Assembly: GCA_913775795.1 (NCBI GenBank)
Contig: CAJYLT010000084.1
Coordinates: 1-64,000, forward strand
Length of the DNA stretch: 64,000 nt
Direction of reading: 5' to 3'
From: an uncultured Sphingomonas sp.
GTDB taxonomy: Bacteria > Pseudomonadota > Alphaproteobacteria > Sphingomonadales > Sphingomonadaceae
Under the pieces are notes generated by a model. The model saw only the letters and a program-made list of their open reading frames with translations. It was not told where the DNA came from and did no database searches. The position numbers were made by a program, and so were the translations under genes. Below are positions 26,004 to 34,791 of the stretch, piece by piece (positions within the stretch are counted from its first letter, which is position 1; each line of letters opens with the position of its first letter).

Positions 26004-27424
26004 GCGGCGGGCCGTTGCGATCGGTCGTCGTCGCGGGCGGCGGCATCACCGGCTGGGCCGCGGCGGCGGCGCTCAAGCGCCGGCTGCCGCATCTGGACGT
26101 CACGATCCTGCCGGTCGCGCCGCCCGAGGCCGCCTTCGCCGACCGGCTGCCGGCGACGCTGCCGTCGGCGCTCGCCTTTCACGGCGACCTCGGCCTGTCG
26201 GAGGCGGATGCGATCGTCCGCACCCGCGCGTGCTTTCGCCTGGGGACGCGCTTCGTCGGCTGGGCCGGGGGGTTGCCGGACTATGTCCACAGCTATGGCA
26301 CGCACGGACAGGCGATCGCCGGTTCGGCGTTTCACCAGCACTGGCTCCGCATCGGCGAGGCGCCGTTCGATCGCTACGCCCCCGCCGCGGCGCTGGGGCG
26401 CGAGGGGCGGTTTCTGCTGCCCGGCGAGCCGCCCGTCGACGGGTATGAATACGGCCTCGTCCTCGACCTGTCCGCTCAGACCGCGATGCTGCGTGCCTTC
26501 GCCCGGCACCTCGGTGTGCGAGAGGCGGTGGGCGATCTCCAGCGAGTGCGTCACCGCGCGGACGGCTTCATCGAGGCGATCGAGACCGACGCCGGGCCGC
26601 TTACCGCCGACCTCTTCGTCGATGCGACCGGCCCTATCGCCGCGATCCGCTCGGCGATGGCCGGCGCGCGCACCGACTGGCGGCGCTGGCTGCCCTGCGA
26701 CCGGCTGACGATCGAAACCGCACCGACGACGGCGCCGCCGGCCTCGCTCGATATGGTCGAGGCCATCGACGCGGGCTGGCGCTTCCGCATCGAGGGCGCC
26801 GTGCAGACCACCACCGGCACCTGCTGGTCGAGCGCACATGATCCCCGCCCCGGCGGCATCGCCTTCGCCGCGGGCAGCCATGCCGAGCCCTGGGCGAAGA
26901 ACGTCGTCGCGATCGGTGATGCTGCCACCGTCGTCGAGCCGCTCGAATGGACCAACCTCCATCTGGCGCTGAGCGGCATCGACCGGCTGGTGACGATGAT
27001 GCCGGACCGTGACTGTGCGCCGGTCGAGATCGCCGAGTTCAACCGGCAGGCGGCGGACGAGGCGACGCGGGTGCGCGACTTCCTCCTCCTCCACTATGTC
27101 ACCGCCCGCCGGCTCGAGCCGTTCTGGCGCGACATGGCGGCGGTCGATCTGCCGGATACCCTAGCCCACACGCTCACCCAGTTTGCCGAGCGCGGCCGCC
27201 TTCCCTTCTACGAGGAGGAGACGTTCGCGCGCGATTCCTGGCTCGCGGTGCTGCTCGGTCAGGGCGTCCGCCCGCGCCGGGTCGACCCGATCGTCGAGGC
27301 GATCGACCCCGCGCCGGTCGCGGCCGGCATGGCCCGCCACCGCGAAGCCCTGGCCGCCGCCGCCGCGCGCGCGCCCACCCATGCCGCCTTTCTCCAGGCG
27401 CTCCACCGACAGGTCCTTTCATGA
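26000..27424 (+). CDS. Degenerate flavin-dependent halogenase-like protein (copy 2)
   Basis: This 474-residue paralogue starts at GTG 26000, overlapping the previous stop (GTGA). The FAD motif is kept (VAGGGITGW), but the position of the catalytic lysine is Arg (CFRLGTRF), the WxWxIP motif is replaced by WRFRIE, and the chloride-site ESTS reads EWTN. By the known mechanism it should not halogenate. It may be a structural partner or subunit of its neighbours, or have another flavin function. The reading frame is intact and coupled on both sides, so it is not a simple pseudogene. Confidence 0.82.
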   Translation: MSGGPLRSVVVAGGGITGWAAAAALKRRLPHLDVTILPVAPPEAAFADRLPATLPSALAFHGDLGLSEADAIVRTRACFRLGTRFVGWAGGLPDYVHSYGTHGQAIAGSAFHQHWLRIGEAPFDRYAPAAALGREGRFLLPGEPPVDGYEYGLVLDLSAQTAMLRAFARHLGVREAVGDLQRVRHRADGFIEAIETDAGPLTADLFVDATGPIAAIRSAMAGARTDWRRWLPCDRLTIETAPTTAPPASLDMVEAIDAGWRFRIEGAVQTTTGTCWSSAHDPRPGGIAFAAGSHAEPWAKNVVAIGDAATVVEPLEWTNLHLALSGIDRLVTMMPDRDCAPVEIAEFNRQAADEATRVRDFLLLHYVTARRLEPFWRDMAAVDLPDTLAHTLTQFAERGRLPFYEEETFARDSWLAVLLGQGVRPRRVDPIVEAIDPAPVAAGMARHREALAAAAARAPTHAAFLQALHRQVLS

Positions 27425-29013
27425 ACGAGCATACCATCCGCAACGTCGTCATCGTCGGCGGCGGCACCGCCGGCTGGATGGCGGCGGCGGCGTTCTCGCG
27501 CTTTCTCGCCAACGGCGTCACGCGGATCACTTTGGTCGAATCGGACGAGATCGGCACCGTGGGCGTCGGCGAGGCGACGATCCCGCCGATTCTGACGTTC
27601 AACCGGATGCTCGGCATCGACGAGGGCGAGTTCCTTCGCGAGACGGCGGGCACGTTCAAGCTCGGCATCGAGTTCGTCGACTGGGGCGGACTTGGGGAAC
27701 GCTATTTCCATCCCTTCGGCTTTCACGGCCGCGACCTGCAGGGCGTGCATTTCCACCAGCTCTGGCTGCGCGAGCGGGCGCGCCGGCCGATCCCGGACAT
27801 TTCCGCCTGGTCGATGAGTGCGGTCGCCGCCGCCGCGGGCAAGTTCGGCCGCCCCGCCCCCGACGCGCAGTCGGCGATCAAGGATCTGCTCTACGCCTTT
27901 CACTTCGATGCCGGCCGCTATGCCGCGTTCCTGCGCCGCTATGCCGAGCGGGGCGGCGTCACCCGGATCGAGGGGAAGATCGAGCACGTGGAGACGCGGG
28001 CCGAGGACGGCCATGTCGCATCGGTCGCGCTGGCGGACGGGCAACGGATCGAGGGCGACCTGTTCGTCGACTGCTCGGGCTTTCGTGGCCTCTTGATCGA
28101 GGAGGCGCTCGGCACCGGATACGACGACTGGACGCGCTGGCTGCCCGCCGACCGCGCCGTCGCGGTCCCCTGCGCGCTGCCCGGCGAGCCTGATCCCTTC
28201 ACGCGGGCGACGGCGCGCGGGTTGGGCTGGCAATGGCGCATCCCGCTCCAGCACCGGATGGGCAACGGCCTCGTCTATTCGAGCAAGTTCATGGACGACG
28301 ACGCGGCGGAGGCGGAGCTGCTGGCGAACCTCGAGGGCGAGCCGCTTGCCGACCCGCGCCGCATCCGCTTCACCACCGGACGGCGGCGGCAATGCTGGAA
28401 CCGGAACGTCGTCGCACTCGGCCTGTCGAGCGGGTTCATCGAACCGCTCGAATCCACCTCGATCCACTTCATCCAGTCGGGGATCGCGCGGCTGATCGCG
28501 CTGTTCCCCGACCTGTGCTTCGACCCTATCGAGCGCGACGAGTACAATCGCCAGATGCGCGAGCTCTATGAAGACGTGCGCGACTTCGTGGTGTTGCATT
28601 ACAAGGCGACGCGGCGCAGCGACACGCCCTTCTGGAACCATTGCCGCACGATGGACGTGCCAGAGAGCCTCGCTCGAAAGATCGACCTGTTCCGCGCCAA
28701 GGGCCGGCTGTTCCGCGAGGGGCAGGAACTATTCGCGACGACCAGCTGGGTTGCCGTCTGCCTTGGCCAGCATATCGTGCCCGAAACGCACGAGCCCGCC
28801 GCCGACGCCCTCGACGAGGAAAAGGTCGCCGCCGCGCTGGCCCAGATGTACGAGGAATATCAAGCCGTGGCCGAGCGCCTGCCCACCCATGCCGAGTTCA
28901 TTGCGAAGAGCGGCGCCGCCTCCCCGCTCGCCGCGCCCAGGGCCGAACCCGCGCTCCCGACCTTCTCGTTCGAGAATGAGACGCCGTTCGCCGACCGGAA
29001 CTTCAGCCTGTGA
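27421..29013 (+). CDS. Flavin-dependent tryptophan halogenase family protein (copy 3)
   Basis: This 530-residue copy keeps all the diagnostic features: VGGGTAGW, Lys in GTFKLGIEF, WQWRIP and LEPLESTS. The ATG at 27421 overlaps the stop of copy 2 (ATGA). It has a C-terminal extension of about 25 residues (ending FADRNFSL) that copies 1 and 4 lack. It is more similar to copy 4 than to copy 2, suggesting an array built by tandem duplication. FADH2 would have to come from a reductase encoded elsewhere. Confidence 0.88.
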   Translation: MNEHTIRNVVIVGGGTAGWMAAAAFSRFLANGVTRITLVESDEIGTVGVGEATIPPILTFNRMLGIDEGEFLRETAGTFKLGIEFVDWGGLGERYFHPFGFHGRDLQGVHFHQLWLRERARRPIPDISAWSMSAVAAAAGKFGRPAPDAQSAIKDLLYAFHFDAGRYAAFLRRYAERGGVTRIEGKIEHVETRAEDGHVASVALADGQRIEGDLFVDCSGFRGLLIEEALGTGYDDWTRWLPADRAVAVPCALPGEPDPFTRATARGLGWQWRIPLQHRMGNGLVYSSKFMDDDAAEAELLANLEGEPLADPRRIRFTTGRRRQCWNRNVVALGLSSGFIEPLESTSIHFIQSGIARLIALFPDLCFDPIERDEYNRQMRELYEDVRDFVVLHYKATRRSDTPFWNHCRTMDVPESLARKIDLFRAKGRLFREGQELFATTSWVAVCLGQHIVPETHEPAADALDEEKVAAALAQMYEEYQAVAERLPTHAEFIAKSGAASPLAAPRAEPALPTFSFENETPFADRNFSL

Positions 29014-30542
29014 GGGACGACGCGATCCGAAAGGTCGTGATCGTCGGCGGCGGCACCGCCGGCTGGATGACCGCGGCGGGTATTTCGCGCGTCGTTGGCG
29101 AGTTGCCGGGCCTTCAGATCGAGCTGGTCGAATCCGAAGAGATCGGCACCGTCGGCGTGGGCGAGGCGACGATCCCGCAAATCTGCCTCTACAACGCGAT
29201 GCTCGGCTTCGACGAGGCCGAGTTCGTGCGGGAGACGCACGCGACCTACAAGCTTGGCATCGAGTTCGTCGACTGGACGCGGATCGGCCACCGTTATGTC
29301 CACCCGTTCGGCTTCTATGGCGTCGACATGGGCGGCATCCAGTTCCACCATCACTGGCTGAAGGCGCGGATGCTGGGCGACCGCACCCCGCTCGACGCCT
29401 ATTCGCTGAGCTGCGTTGCGGGACAGGCGGGCAGGTTCGCGCACCCTCGCCCCGACCAGCCCAATTCGCCGCTGTCGAAGATCGGCTACGCCTTCCAGTT
29501 CGACGCCGCGCTCTATGCCCGCTACCTGCGCAAGCTTGCCGAACGCTGGGGCGTGACGCGCACCGAGGGGCGCATCGTCGATGTGCTGAAGGAAGGCGAG
29601 AGCGGCCATGTCACCGCCGTCGTCCTGGCCGACGGGCGGCGGGTCGAGGGCGAGCTGTTCATCGACTGCTCGGGCTTTCGCGGCCTGTTGATCGAGGGGG
29701 CGATGGGCGCGGGGTTCGAGGACTGGTCGAGCTGGCTCCCCTGCGACCGCGCGCTGGCGGTGCCGTGCGAATCGAGCGGCGACCGCCTGCCGATCACGCG
29801 CGCCACCGCGCGCCCCGCGGGCTGGCAATGGCGCATCCCGCTCCAGCACCGTACCGGCAACGGCTATGTCTATTCGAGCGCGCATGTATCGGACGACGAG
29901 GCGGCGGCGACGCTGCTTGCCAATCTCGACGGCGCCCCGCTCGCCGAGCCGCGCCCGCTCCGCTTCAGGGCGGGGCACCGTCGAGAGGCGTGGAAGGGCA
30001 ATGTCGTGTCGCTTGGGCTGGCGGGCGGATTTCTCGAACCGCTCGAATCGACCAGCATCCACCTCGTCCAGTCGGGCATCGCGCGGCTGATGACGCTGTG
30101 GCCGACGAAGGGGTTCGATCCGGTCGAGATCGCGCGGTTCAATGCCGAGACGGCGCAGGAATATGTCGACATCCGCGACTTCCTGATCCTCCATTACACA
30201 GCGACCGAACGCGACGACACGCCCTTCTGGGACTATTGCCGCACGCTGACCCCGCCCGACGGGCTCGCCTACAAGCTCGACATGTTCCGGCGAAACGGCC
30301 GCATCTTTCGCGAGCATGAGGAACTGTTCACCGAGACGAGCTGGCTGTCGGTGATGGCGGGCCAGGGGATCGAGCCGCAGGGCTATCACCCCGTCGCCGA
30401 CCTGCTGCCCGATGCCGAGACGCTCGATCGCCTCAAGCACATCCGCGAGGTGGTGGCGCAGACCGCGGCGGCGATGCCCGATCACGAGGGGTTCCTGCGC
30501 CGCATCGGCTGCGACCTCACGCCGCTCAGGCGCGCGTCGTGA
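29010..30542 (+). CDS. Flavin-dependent tryptophan halogenase family protein (copy 4)
   Basis: This 510-residue copy starts at GTG 29010 within the stop of copy 3 (GTGA) and has VGGGTAGW, Lys in ATYKLGIEF, WQWRIP and LEPLESTS, so it could be catalytically competent. It overlaps the cupin gene by 4 nt. The order of four halogenase-like genes, a JmjC-like cupin and a secreted glucanase, divergent from a large TBDR, recalls gene sets seen with carbohydrate-type TBDRs in Caulobacterales, Xanthomonas and sphingomonads. Confidence 0.88.
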   Translation: MRDDAIRKVVIVGGGTAGWMTAAGISRVVGELPGLQIELVESEEIGTVGVGEATIPQICLYNAMLGFDEAEFVRETHATYKLGIEFVDWTRIGHRYVHPFGFYGVDMGGIQFHHHWLKARMLGDRTPLDAYSLSCVAGQAGRFAHPRPDQPNSPLSKIGYAFQFDAALYARYLRKLAERWGVTRTEGRIVDVLKEGESGHVTAVVLADGRRVEGELFIDCSGFRGLLIEGAMGAGFEDWSSWLPCDRALAVPCESSGDRLPITRATARPAGWQWRIPLQHRTGNGYVYSSAHVSDDEAAATLLANLDGAPLAEPRPLRFRAGHRREAWKGNVVSLGLAGGFLEPLESTSIHLVQSGIARLMTLWPTKGFDPVEIARFNAETAQEYVDIRDFLILHYTATERDDTPFWDYCRTLTPPDGLAYKLDMFRRNGRIFREHEELFTETSWLSVMAGQGIEPQGYHPVADLLPDAETLDRLKHIREVVAQTAAAMPDHEGFLRRIGCDLTPLRRAS

Positions 30543-31564
30543 CCGCGCTGCCCCCGCCCGCGCCGATCCGCGAGGTGGCGGGGCTGACGCGCTCGGTCTT
30601 CGATGCCGAGATCCGGCCCGCGGGGGAGCCCGTCGTGATCCGCGGGCTCGGCGCCGACTGGCCGGTGGTGCGCGCCGCGCGAGAGGGGGACGAGGCGCTG
30701 GTCGACTATCTCAAGCGGTTCAGCCACGACCGGCCCGTCAACGCGATCGTCGGCGCGCCGGAGATCGAGGGGCGGTTCGGCTATACAGACGACCTCACCG
30801 CGCTCAATTTCAATCGTGGCCAGTCGCCGCTGGGCCCGTTTCTCGACCGCCTGCTGCGCGACCGCGAGCACCCCCGCCCCTATGCGATGGCGGTCCAGTC
30901 GATCCCCGCCGCCGACCTGGTACCGGGGTTCGAGCGGGAGAATGGCCACGATCTGGTCGACGCCTCGGTCGTGCCGCGGCTGTGGCTGGGCAACCGCATC
31001 CGCGTGGCGACGCATTACGACCTGCAGGAGAATGTCGGCGTCGTCGTCGCCGGTCGCCGGCGGTTCACGCTGTTCCCGCCCGATCAGGTGGCGAACCTCT
31101 ATATGGGCCCGCTGGAGCTCACGCCCGCCGGCACGCCCGTCAGCCTCGTCGATCCAGCCGCTCCCGACCTCGACTGCTTCCCGCGCTTTGCCGAGGCGGC
31201 GAAGACCGCGCGGACGGCGACCTTGGCGCCGGGCGACGCGATCTACATCCCTTTTCACTGGTGGCACGCGGTCGACTCGCTGGGGCCGGTCAACATCCTG
31301 ATGAACTGGTGGTGGAGCCCCGCCGCGAAGCCGCCCGCCGCCGCGTACGACGCGCTGCTCCATTCGTTGCTCGCGCTCGGCTCGCTGCCAGACGACCAGC
31401 GCGCGGCGTGGCGCACGATGTTCGACCATCTCGTCTTCCGCCCCGATCGCGATCCGGCCGAGCACCTGCCCGCCAATGTCCGCGGTGTACTCGGTAACAT
31501 CGACGATGAGTTGGCCGCACGCATCCGAGCGACGCTGGCGCACCAGCTCGACCAACCGACCTGA
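30539..31564 (+). CDS. JmjC-like cupin protein (Cupin_8)
   Basis: This 341-residue cupin has the 2-oxoglutarate/Fe(II)-type metal triad: His and Asp in THYDLQENV and a distal His in PFHWWHAV. PDQVANLYMGP and WWWSP are also typical of Cupin_8 proteins. Some family members hydroxylate proteins or small molecules, but none of the TBDR-linked group has an assigned role that I can state. GTG 30539 overlaps the stop of halogenase copy 4, so it is in the same operon. Confidence 0.82.
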   Translation: MTALPPPAPIREVAGLTRSVFDAEIRPAGEPVVIRGLGADWPVVRAAREGDEALVDYLKRFSHDRPVNAIVGAPEIEGRFGYTDDLTALNFNRGQSPLGPFLDRLLRDREHPRPYAMAVQSIPAADLVPGFERENGHDLVDASVVPRLWLGNRIRVATHYDLQENVGVVVAGRRRFTLFPPDQVANLYMGPLELTPAGTPVSLVDPAAPDLDCFPRFAEAAKTARTATLAPGDAIYIPFHWWHAVDSLGPVNILMNWWWSPAAKPPAAAYDALLHSLLALGSLPDDQRAAWRTMFDHLVFRPDRDPAEHLPANVRGVLGNIDDELAARIRATLAHQLDQPT

Positions 31565-31577
31565 GGAGCGATTGCCG

Positions 31578-33368
31578 ATGAAGATGCTCGCGCCGATCGC
31601 CCTCTTAGCGGTAGCTGCCCAAAGCCCGGCACCCGCGATCCATCTGAGCCAGCTCGGCTTCCTGCCGGGCGAACCCAAGCGCGCGATCGTCGCCACCAGC
31701 GGCGATGCGCCGCTCGACTGGCGCGTCGTCGATGCCGCGGGCAAGGTCGTCGCGAGCGGGCGCACGCAGCCCGGCGGCGCGGACGAAGCCTCGGGCGACC
31801 GCGTCCAGATCGTCGATTTCAGCACGCTTGCCGCACCCGGCGAGTACCGCCTCGCCATCGCCGGGGCGGAGAGCCGCCCCTTCGCGATCCGCCCCGGCCT
31901 GTACGGGCCGCTTGCAAAGGGGGCGCTCAACTTCTTCTACCAGCAGCGCGCCGGGGTGCCGATCGAGGCGCGCTATGCCGGGGGCGATCGCTGGGCACGC
32001 CCCGCCGGGCATCCGCGCGAAGTGGCGACGTGTTTCAAGGGCAAGGACCCGCGCGGCACCGACTGGCCGGGCTGCGCCTATACGGTCGACGTGACCGGCG
32101 GCTGGTACGACGCGGGCGACCACGGCAAGTACGTCGTCAACGGCGGGATCGCGGTCTGGACACTCCTGAACCTGCATGAAGTCACCGGCGCGTTTCCCGA
32201 CAAAAGCGCCGCGCTGCCGGAGGCGGGCAACGGCGCCTCCGACCTGCTCGACGAGGCGCGGTACGAGCTGGAGTTCCTGCTCAAGATGCAGGTGCCGGAG
32301 GGGACGCGGACGCCGCTGCCGGTCGGGCACCAGCGTGGCGGCGGGGCGATGACGCTGACGACCGTCGATGCCGGCGGCATGGCGTATCACAAGATCGCCG
32401 ACGCCAACTGGACGCCCCTGCCGACGCGCCCCGCCGACGATCGCGAAGCCCGGCTGCTCTATCCGCCGAGCACTGCGGCCACGCTCAACCTCGCCGCCGT
32501 CGCGGCGCAGGGTGCGCGCATCTGGGCGAAGATCGACCCGGCGTTTGCCGCCAAGTACCTTGAGGCCGCCAAGCGCGCCTTTGCCGCCGCCGAACGCAAT
32601 CCGGAGGTCTACGCGGCCACCGCCTTCACCGGCAGCGGCGGGTATGGCGACGGCGACGTGTCCGACGAGTTCTTCTGGGCCGCGGCCGAATTGTTCGCGA
32701 CGATCGGCGACCCGGCCTATCGCATCGCGCTCACCCGGTCACCGCACTGGAACGATGCGCCCGAGCGCGAGCCGAGCTGGGGCGGGACCGCGACGCTCGG
32801 CACGATCACGCTGGCGACGCTGTCCGGCATCGACCCGGCGATCGGCAATCACGAGCGGGCGCGCATCACCGCGCTTGCCGACCGCTTCCTCGCCGAGCGG
32901 GACAAGGCGGGCTACCGCCTGCCCTTTGGCGGCGCGCGCTATCCCTGGGGCTCGAACGGCGCGATCCTCAACCGTGGAATGGTGCTGGGCGCCGCGCACA
33001 AGATCACGGGCGACCCGAAGTACCGGGCGGCCATGATCGACGCGGCCGACTATGTGCTCGGGCGCAACCCGATCGACCAGAGCTATGTCGCGGGCTTCGG
33101 GTGGCGGCCGCTGGCCAACCCGCATCACCGCTTCTGGGCGCCCAGCCTCGACCCGTCGCTGCCCGGCCCGCCGCCGGGCACGTTGTCGGGCGGCTCGAAC
33201 AACACCGCCTTCGCCGATCCGGTCGCCAGGCAGAGCGAGGGCAAGTGCCCGGCGCAGCGTTGCTACGCTGACGACGTGCGTGCCTTTGCCTGGAACGAGG
33301 TGGCGGTGAACTGGAACGCGCCGCTGGTCTGGGTGGCGGCCTATCTGGACCGCCCCGCGGCTCAGTGA
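31578..33368 (+). CDS. GH9 endoglucanase with N-terminal Ig-like domain, secreted
   Basis: This 596-residue family 9 cellulase has a short signal peptide (MKMLAPIALLAVAAQ), an immunoglobulin-like CelD_N domain (residues about 20-105), and the (alpha/alpha)6 barrel. Catalytic motifs are GGWYDAGDHGKYV (Asp base), PHHRFWAP, and NEVAVNWN (Glu acid). It hydrolyses beta-1,4-glucan or mixed-linkage glucan. GAGGAGCG sits 7 nt before ATG 31578; the longer frame is antisense-phase noise inside the cupin gene. It ends the halogenase operon and complements GH10 and GH3 on the other side of the TBDR. Confidence 0.9.
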   Translation: MKMLAPIALLAVAAQSPAPAIHLSQLGFLPGEPKRAIVATSGDAPLDWRVVDAAGKVVASGRTQPGGADEASGDRVQIVDFSTLAAPGEYRLAIAGAESRPFAIRPGLYGPLAKGALNFFYQQRAGVPIEARYAGGDRWARPAGHPREVATCFKGKDPRGTDWPGCAYTVDVTGGWYDAGDHGKYVVNGGIAVWTLLNLHEVTGAFPDKSAALPEAGNGASDLLDEARYELEFLLKMQVPEGTRTPLPVGHQRGGGAMTLTTVDAGGMAYHKIADANWTPLPTRPADDREARLLYPPSTAATLNLAAVAAQGARIWAKIDPAFAAKYLEAAKRAFAAAERNPEVYAATAFTGSGGYGDGDVSDEFFWAAAELFATIGDPAYRIALTRSPHWNDAPEREPSWGGTATLGTITLATLSGIDPAIGNHERARITALADRFLAERDKAGYRLPFGGARYPWGSNGAILNRGMVLGAAHKITGDPKYRAAMIDAADYVLGRNPIDQSYVAGFGWRPLANPHHRFWAPSLDPSLPGPPPGTLSGGSNNTAFADPVARQSEGKCPAQRCYADDVRAFAWNEVAVNWNAPLVWVAAYLDRPAAQ

Positions 33369-33574
33369 AGCGTCGGGGCGTCCGCGCCCTCGTCGCCCAA
33401 GAAGGCGATCAGCCGGCCGATCTGGCGCCAGCGGCAGAACGCGATGTGGTTGCCGATATCGCGGCTGCGCGCCGCGCGCGCATTGGCTTCGTTTTCGGCA
33501 TCCCCGCCCAGGCTCGCGATCAATTGTTCGGCATCGCGAAGCGCGGCCGCGTCGGGCAGGTAGAAGCTCGTCAT
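33362..33574 (-). CDS. Small hypothetical protein, 70 residues
   Basis: The frame from ATG 33574 reads as a compact soluble protein rich in Ala and Arg with a C-terminal GRLIAFLGDEGADAP helix. The stop overlaps the GH9 stop by 7 nt in convergent orientation. The longer open frame upstream is low-complexity and not believable. I do not recognise the family; coding status rests on sequence character only. Confidence 0.5.
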   Translation of the reverse strand: MTSFYLPDAAALRDAEQLIASLGGDAENEANARAARSRDIGNHIAFCRWRQIGRLIAFLGDEGADAPTLH

Positions 33575-33731
33575 GCCCGCGACATACCAAGACGCGTGCC
33601 AACCGCTACCCGCGACGGTTACGCGCGCGATACGACAGTTAACGCCATCCGCCAGCTTGTCCCCCGCCGGGACCATCGTGCCGGGGCGGGACGGGTGGCG
33701 TCCCGCACCGGGACGTGGCAAGGCGCCGGCC

Positions 33732-33911
33732 ATGGCTGATCCCCGACGAAATCGCGGCCCCGTGGCGGGCGGTGGCATCCTGGCGCTCACGATTCTGGGC
33801 GGCTCGGCGATCGGCGTCGCGCTGCGCCAGCCTTCGCTGGGCCTGATCGGTGGTATTCTCGTCGGCGCGGCGATCTCGCTCGTCATCTGGCGACGCGACC
33901 GCCGGTCATAA
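33732..33911 (+). CDS. Small membrane protein, 59 residues
   Basis: Starting at ATG 33732, the protein has a basic N-terminus (DPRRNRG), two hydrophobic stretches (GGGILALTILGGSAIGVAL and LIGGILVGAAISLVIW) and a basic tail RRDRRS, which would give a two-helix hairpin in the inner membrane. It converges with the S24 regulator and overlaps its stop by 6 nt. The longer frame to 33573 is implausible. Function unknown. Confidence 0.6.
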   Translation: MADPRRNRGPVAGGGILALTILGGSAIGVALRQPSLGLIGGILVGAAISLVIWRRDRRS

Positions 33912-34526
33912 GGTCCGGCTGACCCAGACGACGCGGCCGACGATCGCCGCGCGATCCGCCGCCACTTCGCCCGGCGACGGTGCCTCGGGGTTGTCGCTGG
34001 TGACGACCAGCCCCCCGCCCCCACGCGCGACGCGCTTGACCATCAGCACGTCGTCGAGGCGCAGGACATAAACCCCGCCCCGCCCCCGCACCGCCGTCTG
34101 GCCTGCATCGACGAGGATATCGTCGCCCGGCCATAACGTCGGCACCATCGACTCGCCCGCGACCCGGATCATCGAGGCGTCTGCGGCGCGCACGCCAAGG
34201 CCCGCCAGCGTCTCGGGCGGCAGCATCAGAGCGGTGCGCGGCGCCTCGATCTCCGCCATGCCCCCCGGTCCCGCCGATGCGGCGAGGTCGAAGCGCGCGA
34301 CCGCCACCGTACGCGGGCCCCGCCCGCCCAGCACCGCCTCGTCGATCCCCAGAAATGCTGCGATCGTCTCGCGATCCTGCTCCTCCAGCCGCCGCGGCGA
34401 CCCGCGGGCTACGTGCTGCTGGATATAGGCCGGATTGCGCCCGATCAGCCGCGAGAGCCGCGACAGGCTGACCCCCCGCTCCCCCGCGATCCGCGCCAGC
34501 GCCGCCCTCGGATCCTCGATCACCAT
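33906..34526 (-). CDS. HTH regulator with S24 peptidase (LexA/CI-like) domain
   Basis: This 206-residue protein combines an N-terminal helix-turn-helix (residues about 8-40, RGVSLSRLSRLIGRNPAYIQQ) with a C-terminal S24 autoprotease: Ser in AGESMVPTL and Lys in VLMVKRV. Such proteins cleave themselves when RecA is activated and release target genes. It is not LexA itself, whose N-terminal domain differs. A site matching the alphaproteobacterial SOS box lies 47-61 bp upstream of its start, on the shared promoter with a small divergent gene pair. Confidence 0.85.
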   Translation of the reverse strand: MVIEDPRAALARIAGERGVSLSRLSRLIGRNPAYIQQHVARGSPRRLEEQDRETIAAFLGIDEAVLGGRGPRTVAVARFDLAASAGPGGMAEIEAPRTALMLPPETLAGLGVRAADASMIRVAGESMVPTLWPGDDILVDAGQTAVRGRGGVYVLRLDDVLMVKRVARGGGGLVVTSDNPEAPSPGEVAADRAAIVGRVVWVSRTL

Positions 34527-34572
34527 GACCGATCCATAGCCATAGGATTTTTCCTAGACAAGTTGGAAATGA

Positions 34573-34587
34573 GAACAGAAATAGAAC
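34573..34587. promoter_or_regulatory. SOS (LexA) box, GTTC-N7-GTTC type
   Basis: On the plus strand GAAC-AGAAATA-GAAC; on the minus strand GTTC-TATTTCT-GTTC, the exact alphaproteobacterial LexA consensus GTTCN7GTTC. It lies between the S24 regulator (start 34526) and the 58-codon gene at 34615, so it could control either or both. The surrounding 60 bp are markedly AT-rich for this region. Confidence 0.65.
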
Positions 34588-34614
34588 ATATGAGTCGGGA
34601 ACGGGAGATGCGAG

Positions 34615-34791
34615 ATGGAATTGCTGCCGCGGATCGAGGCCTATCTGAAGGCGACGGGCACACCGGTGACGCTGTTCGGGCGGCGAGTCGCGCGCGATCC
34701 GCGCCTCGTCCTCGACATGCGGCGCGGGCGCGAGCCGGGGCCCTCGATGCGCCGGCGGATCGAGGCCTATCTGGCCGGGAGTGCCAACTGA
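34615..34791 (+). CDS. Small basic protein, 58 residues, possible HTH-type regulator
   Basis: The frame from ATG 34615 starts MELLPRIEAYLKATGTPVT and is followed by LFGRRVARDPRLVLDMRRG and MRRRIEAYLAG. This looks like a minimal helix-turn-helix: a helix, a turn (TGTPVTLFGRRV), and two basic helices. I recall similar short proteins in sphingomonads. Its stop overlaps the ATG of the next gene (TGATG), so the two are coupled. It is divergent from the S24 regulator with an SOS box between them. Confidence 0.65.
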   Translation: MELLPRIEAYLKATGTPVTLFGRRVARDPRLVLDMRRGREPGPSMRRRIEAYLAGSAN

